This document shows, piece after piece, positions 1-9,660 of a stretch of DNA of 64,000 nucleotides. The stretch is from Streptomyces clavuligerus (GTDB lineage Bacteria > Actinomycetota > Actinomycetes > Streptomycetales > Streptomycetaceae): NCBI RefSeq assembly GCF_005519465.1, contig NZ_CP027858.1:4278001-4342000 (forward strand), written 5' to 3'. Every line of letters starts with the position of its first letter. The stretch's first letter is position 1. The notes under the pieces were generated by a model, which saw only the letters and a program-made list of their open reading frames with translations, made no database searches and had not been told where the DNA came from. A program made the translations under genes and the position numbers.

Positions 1-1351
1 GGGTTCCGGCCACATCCCCGGGGTTCTTGAGGAAGTCCTGGAGGGTCTTCCAGAAACCGGCCCCCGGGGTGCCGCCGAATGACTGCGGCATCTGGTCCGA
101 CATGTCGAACCGGAACTCGTCGCCCGCGTCGATCAGCGCCTTCGCGATGGAACGCAGCACGTCATTGGGGTAGGTGGCGAGGTCCAGCGCCTTGTTCGGG
201 GAGAGGAAGCCGCCCTCGGCCGCCTGGATCGCCGCCGCGTCGGGCGAGGCGAGGAAGGTCAGCAGCGCCTGGGCGCCCTTGCCGTCCTTCAGCGCGACGG
301 CCGCGTCCCCGCCGGTCACCACCGGCGGCTTGGCGCCCACCGAGGGGAAGGGGAACACCTTGGCGTCCGTGCCGATCTCCGCGTCGGTCTGGCCGATGTT
401 CACCGAGACGAAGTCACCCTCGAACACCATGGCGCCCTTGGGCTGGTCCCCGCCGCTGAAGGTCTGGGTGACGGACGCCGGGAACTCGGTCTGGAGCGCC
501 CCGTCCGCGCCGCCCGCGATCAGCTCCGGCTTGCCGAACAGCTCGGCGAGCGTGGTCAGCGCCCCGGCCACGGAGGGGTCCGTCCACGGGATCTCGTGCC
601 GGGCCAGCCGGTCGTACTTCTCCGGGCCCGCCTGGGAGAGATAGACGTTCTCGAACCAGTCGGTGAGCGTCCAGCCGTCCGCCCCGGCGACCGAGACGGG
701 CGGGACACCGGAGGCCGAGACGGTCTGCGCGGTGGCCATGAAGTCCTTCCAGGTCTTCGGCTCGGCCGCGCCCGCGTTCTCGAAGACCGCGGTGTTGTAC
801 CAGATCAGCGACTTGTTGGCGGCCTTGTAGTAGACGCCGTACTGCTCGCCGTCGACCTGGCCGGTCCGCTGCCAGCCCGGGGAGTAGTTCTTGGCGAGCT
901 GTGCCCTGGCGGCCTCGCCGACCGGCTTGGCCCATTTCCGTTCGACGGCCTGCCGGATGGCGCCGGGCTGGGGGAGCAGGGCCACATCCGGCGGGGCGCC
1001 GCCCGCGATCTTCGTGCCGATGAAGTTGACGATCGGGTCCTGGGCGGGGACGAAGGTGACCTCGGCACCGGTCCGCTTCTCGAACTCGGTCAGCACCTTG
1101 TCGAAGTTCTCCTGCTCGGGGCCGCTCCAGACCGCTGTGACCTGGAGCTTCTCCCCTTCGATGCGGGGGAGTTCCACCGTGGAGACCGTGGGGGCCCCGC
1201 TCTTGTCGTCCAGGGGGGCCGGTTTGCCGTCCCCGCCTCCGCAGCCGGTGAGGGCGAGCGCGGTGACGGCGGCGAGGGCCACCGCGGCCTTGGCCGTCGT
1301 GCCGTCGGGTTTCGTCCCGCACGCCGTATGTGTACGAAGAGTTGTGCGCAT
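1..1351 (-). CDS. Sugar ABC transporter substrate-binding lipoprotein (3' end beyond window)
   Basis: Extracytoplasmic solute-binding protein of the family 1 (carbohydrate) ABC importers, tethered to the outer face of the membrane. The reading frame opens at ATG 1351 and stays open to the left edge, so the C-terminus is missing. The first 37 residues form a signal peptide ending in the lipobox LTGC, with the lipid-carrying Cys at 37, followed by a Gly/Asp-rich linker. The mature part reads as a periplasmic-binding fold, with a start like LQVTAVWSGPEQENF and a motif of the type WTDPSVAGAL typical of sugar binders. The n-region of the signal is long (about 20 residues), so a later start is possible. 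The permeases should lie to the left of the window. The substrate cannot be told from the sequence; the family suggests an oligosaccharide. Confidence 0.88.
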   Translation of the reverse strand, partial: MRTTLRTHTACGTKPDGTTAKAAVALAAVTALALTGCGGGDGKPAPLDDKSGAPTVSTVELPRIEGEKLQVTAVWSGPEQENFDKVLTEFEKRTGAEVTFVPAQDPIVNFIGTKIAGGAPPDVALLPQPGAIRQAVERKWAKPVGEAARAQLAKNYSPGWQRTGQVDGEQYGVYYKAANKSLIWYNTAVFENAGAAEPKTWKDFMATAQTVSASGVPPVSVAGADGWTLTDWFENVYLSQAGPEKYDRLARHEIPWTDPSVAGALTTLAELFGKPELIAGGADGALQTEFPASVTQTFSGGDQPKGAMVFEGDFVSVNIGQTDAEIGTDAKVFPFPSVGAKPPVVTGGDAAVALKDGKGAQALLTFLASPDAAAIQAAEGGFLSPNKALDLATYPNDVLRSIAKALIDAGDEFRFDMSDQMPQSFGGTPGAGFWKTLQDFLKNPGDVAGT

Positions 1352-1777
1352 CTGTGCCCCGTCTCTTCCGTGCGCTGTCTCCTGCGTGCCGACAGGTTGA
1401 CGCCCGGCCGCGGGGGCCGCAATACCGCCCACGCCTCCCGGGAACCTTCGTGATGCCTCTGTGAGGTGATCTCTCCACCGCCGCGCGGAGTGGCTGGGGC
1501 GCGGCGGCGGATACGTGCCCGAGCGCCTTGCGGAAATGGCTCGTTCACGACGGTTTGACGGCGGAGAGCGGTGGACAGGGACGCGTGCGGACAGCGGACA
1601 GCGGACAGCGGACAGCGGACAGCGGACAGCGGACAGCGGACAGCGGACAGCGGACAGCGGTACGTCGACGGGTGATGGGTGACCGGTGACGGGTGACGGT
1701 GGCCCGGTACGGCGGCGGGTCGGTGCGGGGCGGTGTGCGGGGTGCCCGGTGCGGCGGTGGGTGCCGCACCGGGTCCG
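1352..1777. other. Non-coding spacer with tandem repeat
   Basis: No credible gene lies in this 426-nt stretch. It separates the start of the leftward sugar-binding lipoprotein from the 3' end of the leftward FHA/FtsK-like gene. It must contain the promoter of the lipoprotein gene, though I cannot pick out convincing -35/-10 boxes. Its main content is the 7-bp tandem array described separately, followed by short G-rich near-repeats such as GGTGACGGGTGACGG. Confidence 0.7.
1587..1660. repeat. Tandem repeat, 10.5 copies of the heptamer GCGGACA
   Basis: Seventy-four bases made of an uninterrupted, error-free run of the 7-bp unit GCGGACA (ten full copies plus GCGG). Because 7 is not a multiple of 3, any reading frame through it would be shifted by each copy gained or lost, so it is unlikely to be coding. 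Perfect identity between copies suggests recent slippage and therefore copy-number polymorphism between strains. Confidence 0.95.
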
Positions 1778-4700
1778 TCAGGGGTGGGCGGGGGCCAGCG
1801 GGGGCACCGGGGCGGCGTCCACCAGATGCGCGGCCCGGTCCAGCGCGCTGGCCAGCAGCGCCAGATCCGTCGGCCCGTTGCCCAGCTCGCGTATGGGGCG
1901 CCGGGCGGGCGGGTCGCCCATGCGCTCCCACTCCAGCGGCACCACGGAGGGCCGCAGGGTCGCCGTCCGGGGGATACGGCCCGTCACCCGGCCGCCCTGG
2001 AACGGGGTCACCCGGCCGTCCGGCCGCCGTAGCGCGCCCCGGCCCGGAGCCGGACCCTCCGCACCCGTCGCGGGGGGCGGGTCGTCCAGTGCCACCCGCA
2101 GCCGGGCCGCCCGTGCCAGCTCGGTGGCGGATGTGCGCCCGTCCGGCGCCGTCGCGGCCACCAGATGCACACCCAGCCGCTCGCCGTCGCGGGCCACGGC
2201 CTCCAGCGCGCGGACGACCGAACCCGCCGCGGGGCGGCCGGTGCTGCCGAGCGCGGGCGTGACCAGCGCGTCCAGGTTGTCGACGAGGACCACCAGCCGG
2301 GGCAGCGGCCGGTCCGCCGTCCCGGCCGCGGCGCGGTGGCGGCCCCCCGGGCGCAGCCGCAGGGTGCCGCTCGGCGGGGACTCCAGGTCTCCGCCGGGGC
2401 CCGTGCCGGGCTGCTCGGCGGCGGTGGGCGGACGCTGGGCCACCACCCGGTCGCCGACCCGCCGCCGGGCCGCCCCGTCGGCGAAGGACGCGCCGCCCAG
2501 CAGCCCGTCCCGGCGCTTCAGCTCGGCGCCGAGCGCGGTCGCGAACTGCCGCATCCGCACCGGGTCGCTGGCCACCAGATGCTCGGTGACGTGCGGCAGG
2601 TCGGTGCAGACCCCGAGCCCCGCGCCGGGTTCGCCGCCCACGCCGTCGACGAGCAGCAGACCCAGCCGGTCGGGCCGGGCCCCGGCGGCCAGCGCGGCGG
2701 CGGCCGAACGCAGCAGCTCCGTACGGCCGCTGCCGGGCGGGCCCTCGATCAGCAGATGCGCGCACTCGGCCGTGAGATCGACGGCGAGCGGGCCGTCCGG
2801 GCCCGCGCCCAGGACCAGCGTGCCGGAGGTGTCGTCGGCCTGTGCCCAGCGGGCCATCAGCGACGCGGGGGTGGCCCGGGAGAGCCCCAGCTCGTCCAGG
2901 AGCCGCGCGGAACGGGGGAGTGCCGTGGCCCGCTCGGCGGCGGTGCCCTCGGCCCGCAGCGGGGCGAGCGCCCGCCCGAAGCGTTCGGCCCACGCCGCCG
3001 ACACCGCGTCCACGGTCGCGGCGGAACCCGGGGCCGGGGGCAGGCCGCCCGGGGTCTCCAGCACCCGCAGCGTCGTCGCCACATCTCCGCTGAGCAGGGC
3101 GACCGCGCCGCACTCGCGGAAGGCGACCGAGGCCGCGCACGCGGTCTCGTAGGTGGCGGCCATCGGGGAGGCCGAGGACGCGGCGGGGGTCTCGGCCAGC
3201 ACGATCGGATGGATTCCGGCCGCCCGTCCCGCCGCCGTCAGCCGGGCGGTCGCCTCGCGCAGATCGGCGCTGCCGGGGTCGCCGTCGACGACGAGCACCG
3301 TGCGGGCGCCGGTGTAACGGGCGGCCTCGGCGTCGACGGTGGCGCGGTCCGCGCTCGGCCAGCCGGGCCCCAGGGGGCCGCCGTCCAGCCGCCGGGTCAG
3401 CTCCGCCAGCCGGGCCGCGGCCTGGTCCCGGTCGTACGCGAGCAGCAGTCGGCAGCCCTGTCCGCGCGCCGGGCGCAGATGCGGCAGCCAGCCCAGCCAG
3501 GACCACTCCGCCTTCCGCTCATGGACGGAACGGTTCCGGTCGGCGCTGATCAGGACGAGTTCCAGATCGGCCGGTGCGTGCAGCGCGGCGAGCTGGGCCA
3601 CGGCCGCCCGGGCCAGACCGGCGAGCCGGGCCCGGGGTCCGGCGAGCCCCAGCGAACCGGTCTCGCGCAGGGCGACGGTGACCGGCTCCGCGGGCAGGCC
3701 GCCCCGGTCGCCGGTGCCGAGCCGCAGGACCAGCGCGTCGGGGTGGCCCGGTCCGCGTTCCCACAGCCGGGGACCGGGGCCGAGCGCGGTGAGCAGCACG
3801 GCGGCGGGGTCGGGCCAGCGCTCGGGGACCGCCGGGGCGCCCGGCACCGGGAAGCTCTCGGTGTCCGCCTCGGCGGCGGCCTCCGCGCGCCCTCCGGCCA
3901 GCCGCCGGGCCCACGCCCCTATCCCGAGCCGCCGCCCCTTGCGCCCCCGGGCGCCCCAGCCGTCCTCGTCCTCGCTGTCGGAGCCCTCCCAGGGCCCGGA
4001 CACGCCCGCCCCGTGGGTCACCGCCGCCGCGTCCGCCGAGCTGTAGGTGTCCGGGGCCTCCGTGCCACCGGGGCCCGCCGGGCGGTACGCGTCGGCGGTG
4101 GCCGCTGTGTGCGGGCCGCCGGTTCCGCCGTACGGGGTACGGCCCTGGTCGCCGGTGCCATGGGGACGCGGGCTGTTCGCGCCGTGCGCGCTGCCGGTCG
4201 CCGCCGTGCCGGTGCTCCGGTTTCCGCCGGTGGCCGGGGTGCGGGCGGGGCTCGCCGTCCCCGCAGCGGCCCGGTTGTCCGCGGCGGTGGCGGGACGGTG
4301 GGTGTCCGCCGCGGTCGCTCCGCGCGCGTCGGCGGTGCCACGGATGTCGGCGGTGGCCGCCGTGTGCGGGCTGTCGTCGGCGGCGCTGTGCCGGGAGGCG
4401 GGGCGGTACGTGCCCGTCGCGGTCGCTCCGCGGGTGTCGCCCGTTCCGTGGTTCCCGGTGCCGCGGGAACGCGGGCTGTGGGCGCCGCCGGTGGTCGAGG
4501 TGTCGGCGGCGTGGGAGTCGGTGGGGCCCGCCGTCCCCGCCGTGGTCCGGCCGTCCCCGGCGGCGCGCGGGCCGTCGGTGCCCGGACGGTACGTGCCCGC
4601 CGCGCTCGCTCCGCGGGTGTCACCGCTACCCGCCGTCCCCGCCGCGGTCCGGCCGTCCTCCGCGGTGCCGGAACGGTGGACAGCGGAACGGTAGGTACCG

Positions 4701-5653
4701 GAGGCGGCCGTCGGCTGCGGGCCGGTGGAGCCGGAGGCGCGGTAGGCGTCCGGCGCGCCGCCTGTCCCGTCGTACGGGGCGCGGGTGCCCGTACCGCCCG
4801 CGCCGGAGCGGTACGGGTCATGCCCCGCGGGGCCCGTCACCGGGTCGGAGGGACCGGCGGGGCGGGGGATACGGGCGGCCGGGGCATCGGTTTCGGGCCG
4901 GGCCCCCGGGATGCTCAGGGAGGGGCCGGTGCCGTCGGCGGTGACGGTGACGGCCCGTGCCGGGACCCGCAGATGACCCTCGCCGTCCGCCGCGGTCACC
5001 AGCGGCTGTGGCATCGCGTCCCCGGGCACGATCCGCAGCGTCGACTCGCCGATCCGCAGCAGTGCCCCCGGGTGCAGCGGCAGCGGACGCCCGCCCACCG
5101 CCCGTCCGCCGAGCGCGGTGCCGTTCGTGGAGCCGAGGTCCGCGACCGTGATCCCGTCCTCGGCGACGGTGATCTCGCAGTGGAGCCGGGAGACGTCCGG
5201 ATCGTCCAGCGGCACATCCGCGTCGGCGGAGCGGCCGACGCTGACCCGTCCCCCGTGCAGCAGATGCACACCGCCCGCGTCGGGTCCCCCGACGACATGG
5301 AGCTGCGGTGAGGCGCCCGGGTCCCGGGGACCGGCGGCACCGGGGAGGTGGAGCGAGAGAACCGCCCCGTCCACCAGCGGCGGCTCGCCCAGGACCCGGC
5401 GGTCGGGGTCCAGCCGCTCATCGCCCGCGTACAGCACCGGCGTCCCGGAGGTGTCCGAGGGACCGGCGACGGCGCTCGCCAGCGGGGAGGCGACAGCGGC
5501 GAGCGCGGTCCCGGCGGGCGCCGTGATCAGCACATCGCACGCGCGCGGACCGGAGCACGCGCGGGCTCCCGCGGCGGCGCCGGGGCCGCCCGCGGGCCCC
5601 GCCGCCGCGGACTGCCCACCGCGCGGCGCGAGAACGGTCAGCCGGATCTGCAT
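1778..5653 (-). CDS. FHA-domain, FtsK/SpoIIIE-like (EssC/EccC-type) ATPase protein
   Basis: About 1291 aa. The start is taken as ATG 5653 (MQIRLTVL), preceded by AGAAGGGA, because upstream residues look non-coding. Residues 1-110 resemble the small N-terminal domain of EssC-like proteins. An FHA phosphothreonine-binding domain follows at about 114-210 (GRSADADVPL, SRLHCEI, LGSTNGT). About 400 residues of Thr/Ala/Gly-rich low complexity come next, then a C-terminal FtsK-like ATPase region with a P-loop GPPGSGRTE near residue 972 and a Walker B LVVLVDNLDAL near 1120. The canonical P-loop Lys is Arg here. FHA-FtsK proteins of this shape belong to the type VII secretion ATPase group, but no WXG100 gene is visible nearby. 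It lies divergent from two Ser/Thr kinases, which may supply its phospho-ligand (inference). Confidence 0.82.
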   Translation of the reverse strand: MQIRLTVLAPRGGQSAAAGPAGGPGAAAGARACSGPRACDVLITAPAGTALAAVASPLASAVAGPSDTSGTPVLYAGDERLDPDRRVLGEPPLVDGAVLSLHLPGAAGPRDPGASPQLHVVGGPDAGGVHLLHGGRVSVGRSADADVPLDDPDVSRLHCEITVAEDGITVADLGSTNGTALGGRAVGGRPLPLHPGALLRIGESTLRIVPGDAMPQPLVTAADGEGHLRVPARAVTVTADGTGPSLSIPGARPETDAPAARIPRPAGPSDPVTGPAGHDPYRSGAGGTGTRAPYDGTGGAPDAYRASGSTGPQPTAASGTYRSAVHRSGTAEDGRTAAGTAGSGDTRGASAAGTYRPGTDGPRAAGDGRTTAGTAGPTDSHAADTSTTGGAHSPRSRGTGNHGTGDTRGATATGTYRPASRHSAADDSPHTAATADIRGTADARGATAADTHRPATAADNRAAAGTASPARTPATGGNRSTGTAATGSAHGANSPRPHGTGDQGRTPYGGTGGPHTAATADAYRPAGPGGTEAPDTYSSADAAAVTHGAGVSGPWEGSDSEDEDGWGARGRKGRRLGIGAWARRLAGGRAEAAAEADTESFPVPGAPAVPERWPDPAAVLLTALGPGPRLWERGPGHPDALVLRLGTGDRGGLPAEPVTVALRETGSLGLAGPRARLAGLARAAVAQLAALHAPADLELVLISADRNRSVHERKAEWSWLGWLPHLRPARGQGCRLLLAYDRDQAAARLAELTRRLDGGPLGPGWPSADRATVDAEAARYTGARTVLVVDGDPGSADLREATARLTAAGRAAGIHPIVLAETPAASSASPMAATYETACAASVAFRECGAVALLSGDVATTLRVLETPGGLPPAPGSAATVDAVSAAWAERFGRALAPLRAEGTAAERATALPRSARLLDELGLSRATPASLMARWAQADDTSGTLVLGAGPDGPLAVDLTAECAHLLIEGPPGSGRTELLRSAAAALAAGARPDRLGLLLVDGVGGEPGAGLGVCTDLPHVTEHLVASDPVRMRQFATALGAELKRRDGLLGGASFADGAARRRVGDRVVAQRPPTAAEQPGTGPGGDLESPPSGTLRLRPGGRHRAAAGTADRPLPRLVVLVDNLDALVTPALGSTGRPAAGSVVRALEAVARDGERLGVHLVAATAPDGRTSATELARAARLRVALDDPPPATGAEGPAPGRGALRRPDGRVTPFQGGRVTGRIPRTATLRPSVVPLEWERMGDPPARRPIRELGNGPTDLALLASALDRAAHLVDAAPVPPLAPAHP

Positions 5654-6197
5654 CGCCGTCAGCAATCCCTTCTGCGCGGGGTGCCCGGCAGGGTGCCGCA
5701 TCGGATCGCCCCCACCCGACAGGTCGGCACGGACCACCGGGTCCCACCCCGTGACTCCGTGCTGGGGGCATCCTCGCACCTGCCGTGGACAACGCGCCCG
5801 CCCCATGGCGGGAAGTGATCTTGATTGGTCCGGTCCGGGAGGAAAAATGCCTGGTCGAGGTGGAAAACGGACGGGCCGCCCCCGGGTGCCGGTCCGGGCT
5901 TCCCGTCCCGGTCCGGCAACCGTCGCCCGATTTTCGGCGTCTTTCTTCCGTACACGCGGCCGGGTGCTCACTCGTACACGCGTGCGAATGGAACCCCGTC
6001 CGCGCGGCCGGGACGGAACAGGACGGAACGGCGGCGGAGCGGGCGCGCCGACGGGGAGCGCACCCGGCCGGGGTGGCGGCCCGGCCTGTGGACAACCGGT
6101 CCGATCCACTCGCGCGGCACTACAGTGGGTCGGACACCTGGGCGGACCCGCACGGCCCGCACCACGCAAGGACCACGATCAGCAGGGAGCGGATGAC
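5654..6197. other. Divergent promoter region between FHA/FtsK-like gene and pkaA
   Basis: No gene is supported in these 544 nt. The stretch is less GC-rich than its surroundings between about 5810 and 5970, with runs such as GGAGGAAAAATG and GATTTTCGGCG, as expected for promoters of both flanking genes. A -10-like hexamer TACAGT at 6121-6126 lies about 70 nt before the kinase start. I could not find a matching -35 element with confidence. Confidence 0.6.
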
Positions 6198-8066
6198 GTG
6201 CGGCCTGTAGGCAGCAAGTACCTCCTGGAGCAGCCGCTCGGACGCGGCGCCACCGGCACCGTCTGGCGCGCCCGGCAGCGGGAGACGGCGGGCGCCGAGG
6301 CCGCCGTGCCCGGCCAGCCCGGCGAGACCGTCGCGATCAAGGTCCTCAAGGAGGAGCTGGCCAACGACGCGGATGTCGTGATGCGCTTCCTGCGGGAGCG
6401 CTCCGTCCTGCTCCGCCTCACCCACCCCAATATCGTCCGGACCCGCGATCTGGTGGTCGAGGGCGATCTGCTCGCCCTGGTCATGGATCTGGTCGACGGG
6501 CCCGACCTGCACCGCTACCTCCGGGAGAACGGCCCCTTCACCCCGGTCGCCGCCGCCCTGCTCACCGCCCAGGTCGCTGACGCGCTCGCCGCGAGCCACG
6601 CCGACGGGGTGGTGCACCGCGACCTCAAGCCCGCGAACGTGCTGCTGAAGACCGACGCCGACGGCCAGATGCACCCGATGCTCACGGACTTCGGCATCGC
6701 CCGTCTGGCCGACTCCCCGGGCCTCACCCGGACCCACGAGTTCGTCGGCACCCCCGCGTATGTCGCCCCCGAGTCCGCCGAGGGCCGTCCGCAGACCTCC
6801 GCCGTGGACATCTACGGCGCGGGCATCCTGCTGTACGAGCTGGTCACCGGACGTCCGCCGTTCGCGGGCGGCAACGCGCTCGAAGTGCTCCAGCGCCATC
6901 TCAGCGAGGAGCCCCGCCGCCCCTCCACCGTCCCCGAGCCGCTGTGGACGGTCATAGAGCGCTGTCTGCGCAAGGAGCCGGCGGAGCGCCCGAGTGCGGA
7001 GAACCTGGCGCGGGGGCTGCGCACCGTCGCGGCGGGGATCGGCATGCACTCCACGCCGACCCAGATCGACGCCGCCCTCGGCGTCGCCGCGCTGCTCGCC
7101 CCCGACCCGGCCCCGGCCCCGGTGCCGGAGACGCCCGGCGCGGCGGGGGGATACGACCCGAACGCGCCGACGAACGTGTTCCCGCACACCTCCGGTGCCC
7201 CGGCGGGCGCCGCCGACCCCACGAGCGTGCTGCCGCACACCGGTGCTCCGGCCGGGGCCTCGGACGCGACGAGCGTGCTCCCGCAGACGGGTGGTCCGGC
7301 GGGTGCCGCCGACCCGACCAGCGTGCTGCCCCGGACCGGGGCCCCCGACCCGACGGCCGTTCTGCCGCCCGTGCCGCCGGGCCCCGGGGGGCCGCCGCAG
7401 CCCGACGGCCCGCACCCCTGGCAGTCCCAGCTCCAGGCCGCGCGCGACCGGAACGAGCAGACGCAGATCCAGTACCTGGACCCGGGCCAGGACCCGCTGC
7501 GCCGCGCTCCCCAGCGGCACCCGCAGCAGCCGCCCCAGCAGCCGTACCCGCCGAGGCCCGAGCCCTATGGGCAGCAGCCCCCGCAGCGCCCGTATCCGCC
7601 GCAGCAGCAGCCGTACGGACAGCACGGACAGCACGGGCAGCAGCAGTACGCGCCCCCGCCGCAGCAGCCGCAGCCGCGTCCGCAGCCCCGACGGCAGGCG
7701 CCCCGGCAGCCGCAGCCCCAGCCGCCTCAGCAGCAGCAGTACGCACCGCAGCCCTACGCGCCTCCGCAGCCGCCCGCGCCGCAGCAGCCGCAGCAGCCGG
7801 ACCGGCGTGAGCCCCGCGAGCCCCGTGAGCGGCGTCAGCGCAGCGCCAATCCGATGCGCATCCCGGGCCTCGGCTGCCTCAAGGGCTGCTTCGTCTCCCT
7901 GCTGATGCTGTTCGTCGCGGGCTGGCTGGTGTGGGAGCTGACCCCGCTCCAGGACTGGGTCGCCCAGGGCAAGGGGTACTGGGACGTCATCGGCGACGGC
8001 ATCACGACCGTGACCGACTGGATCTCCGAGCTGGGCGGCTCGGACCCCGGCACCGGCGGCCGGTAG
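6198..8066 (+). CDS. pkaA: Transmembrane Ser/Thr protein kinase (PkaA-like)
   Basis: A 622-aa Hanks-type kinase. The GTG start at 6198 is chosen because GGGAGCGGATGAC supplies the ribosome site and the protein then begins MRPVGSKYLL, directly before the Gly loop GRGATGTVW (15-23). The ATP-binding Lys is K48 in VAIK. The catalytic loop HRDLKPAN lies near residue 140 and DFGIARL near 164, followed by GTPAYVAPE. After the kinase fold comes a linker with five near-repeats of the type (T/S)xVLPxTGAP, then a long Pro/Gln-rich stretch with QQQPYG-like units. One membrane segment (about 563-583) lies near the C-terminus. No PASTA repeats. The pairing with a second kinase upstream of prfB matches pkaA-pkaB of S. 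coelicolor as I recall it. Confidence 0.9.
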   Translation: MRPVGSKYLLEQPLGRGATGTVWRARQRETAGAEAAVPGQPGETVAIKVLKEELANDADVVMRFLRERSVLLRLTHPNIVRTRDLVVEGDLLALVMDLVDGPDLHRYLRENGPFTPVAAALLTAQVADALAASHADGVVHRDLKPANVLLKTDADGQMHPMLTDFGIARLADSPGLTRTHEFVGTPAYVAPESAEGRPQTSAVDIYGAGILLYELVTGRPPFAGGNALEVLQRHLSEEPRRPSTVPEPLWTVIERCLRKEPAERPSAENLARGLRTVAAGIGMHSTPTQIDAALGVAALLAPDPAPAPVPETPGAAGGYDPNAPTNVFPHTSGAPAGAADPTSVLPHTGAPAGASDATSVLPQTGGPAGAADPTSVLPRTGAPDPTAVLPPVPPGPGGPPQPDGPHPWQSQLQAARDRNEQTQIQYLDPGQDPLRRAPQRHPQQPPQQPYPPRPEPYGQQPPQRPYPPQQQPYGQHGQHGQQQYAPPPQQPQPRPQPRRQAPRQPQPQPPQQQQYAPQPYAPPQPPAPQQPQQPDRREPREPRERRQRSANPMRIPGLGCLKGCFVSLLMLFVAGWLVWELTPLQDWVAQGKGYWDVIGDGITTVTDWISELGGSDPGTGGR

Positions 8067-8349
8067 ACGGCGCTCCGGCGGGGTCCGGCCGGACCCCGCC
8101 GCGACGACGGCGCCACCCGCCACGGACCACCCGCCACGGCGCCAGCCGCCAGGGCGCCACCCGCCAGGGTGACGGCGACGGTGGCCGGGATGACGTCCGG
8201 GGGTGATCTCCGGAGCGGCGACTGAGTCGATTTATCGACTTCTGCGGGTTGATTTCGCCCGGAGAAGTGAAGGTTGGTGACATCCGGCGCACACACGTGC
8301 CGGAACCCCGCGTACGTTTAGGGCAACGCCAGCCGCTGAGGGAGCAGTC
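8067..8349. other. Spacer between the two kinase genes with short direct repeats
   Basis: This 283-nt gap contains near-repeats of CCACCCGCCACGG and GCCGCCAGGG around 8115-8170, then a lower-GC section around 8210-8280 that probably holds the promoter of the second kinase. GGGAGCAG just before 8350 is the ribosome site. I see no gene here. Confidence 0.6.
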
Positions 8350-9660
8350 TTGGCACGGAATATCGGCAGCCGGTACACGGCCCACCAGATCCTCGGACGG
8401 GGCAGCGCGGGTACGGTCTGGGCCGGAGAAGGCCCCGACGGACCCGTCGCCATCAAGCTCTTGCGCGAGGACCTCGCCTCCGACCAGGAGCTGGTCGGGC
8501 GCTTCGTCCAGGAGCGCACCGCCCTGCTCGGACTCGACCACCCGAGGATCGTCGCCGTCCGGGACCTCGTCGTCGACGGCAGCGACCTCGCCCTGGTGAT
8601 GGAGCTCGTCCGGGGCACCGATCTGCGGACCCGGCTCGACCGGGAGCGCAGGCTCGCCCCCGAGGCGGCGGTCGCGATCGTCGCCGACGTGGCCGACGGC
8701 CTCGCCGCCGCGCACGCCGCCGGTGTCGTCCACCGCGATGTGAAGCCGGAGAACATCCTCCTGGACATGGCGGGCCCGCTCGGCCCGGCCGGGTCCCACC
8801 CGGCGCTGCTCACGGACTTCGGCGTCGCCAAACTGATCGACACCGCCGGCCGCACCCGGTCCAGCCGGATCATCGGCACACCCGACTATCTCGCCCCCGA
8901 GATAGTGGAGGGTCTGCCGCCGCGCGCGGCCGTCGACATCTACGCGCTCGCCACCGTGCTGTACGAACTGCTGGCGGGATTCACCCCGTTCGGCGGCGGC
9001 CACCCCGGCGCGGTGCTGCGCCGCCATGTCACCGAGACGGTGGTGCCGCTCCCCGGGATTCCCGACGAGCTGTGGCAGTTGATCGTCCAGTGCCTGGCCA
9101 AGGCTCCGGCCTCCCGGCTGCGCGCGTCCGAGCTGGGCACCCGGCTGCGGGAGCTGCTGCCGCTGCTCGCGGGCATGCCCCCGCTGGACGTGGACGAACC
9201 GGGCGCCGAGTCCGGGCAGGAGCCGTACGGCGAGCAGGGCGCGTACACGGAACGTGACGAGCGCGGCGGGCGGGACGGGCGGGACACCCTGCCCGGCGGC
9301 CGGCCCGACGAGCGCCGGAGGGGGGCGGTCCCGCTCGTGCCGGGTGTGACTCTCGCGGACTCCCAGCGCGACACCCACACCTCGATGCGGGTCCCCGCCC
9401 CGGACGAGCTGGCGGGCGGGGCGCACGGCACCGCCCGCGCGCCGCGCTCGCCGGGCCAGCGCCGCCCCGGCTCCGCCCGCAACCGGAGCGGCGCCCGCCC
9501 CGGCCAGGTCTCCCCGATGATCCGCAGACGCCGCCTCACCCTCGGCGTCGCGGGCCTCGCGCTCGTCGCGGCGGTGAGCGTCGGCGGCTGGCTGGCGGCG
9601 AACGACGGCGACGCCGAGCCCCCGTCCCGGGACACCCAGTCGACCTCGACGGGCCCGTGA
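8350..9660 (+). CDS. pkaB: Transmembrane Ser/Thr protein kinase (PkaB-like)
   Basis: A 436-aa Hanks-type kinase beginning with TTG at 8350, placed by the ribosome site GGGAGCAG 4-11 nt upstream and by the immediate start of the kinase fold (MARNIGSRYTAHQILGRG). The Gly loop is at 16-24, ATP Lys is K36, HRDVKPEN lies near 128, DFGVAKL near 155 and GTPDYLAPE near 179. A charged juxtamembrane linker of about 110 residues leads to a single membrane segment at about 396-418, leaving only about 18 residues outside. Such a tiny external part argues against ligand sensing there. The kinase domain is close to that of the gene upstream, so the two probably arose by tandem duplication and may act on each other. 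Confidence 0.9.
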   Translation: MARNIGSRYTAHQILGRGSAGTVWAGEGPDGPVAIKLLREDLASDQELVGRFVQERTALLGLDHPRIVAVRDLVVDGSDLALVMELVRGTDLRTRLDRERRLAPEAAVAIVADVADGLAAAHAAGVVHRDVKPENILLDMAGPLGPAGSHPALLTDFGVAKLIDTAGRTRSSRIIGTPDYLAPEIVEGLPPRAAVDIYALATVLYELLAGFTPFGGGHPGAVLRRHVTETVVPLPGIPDELWQLIVQCLAKAPASRLRASELGTRLRELLPLLAGMPPLDVDEPGAESGQEPYGEQGAYTERDERGGRDGRDTLPGGRPDERRRGAVPLVPGVTLADSQRDTHTSMRVPAPDELAGGAHGTARAPRSPGQRRPGSARNRSGARPGQVSPMIRRRRLTLGVAGLALVAAVSVGGWLAANDGDAEPPSRDTQSTSTGP

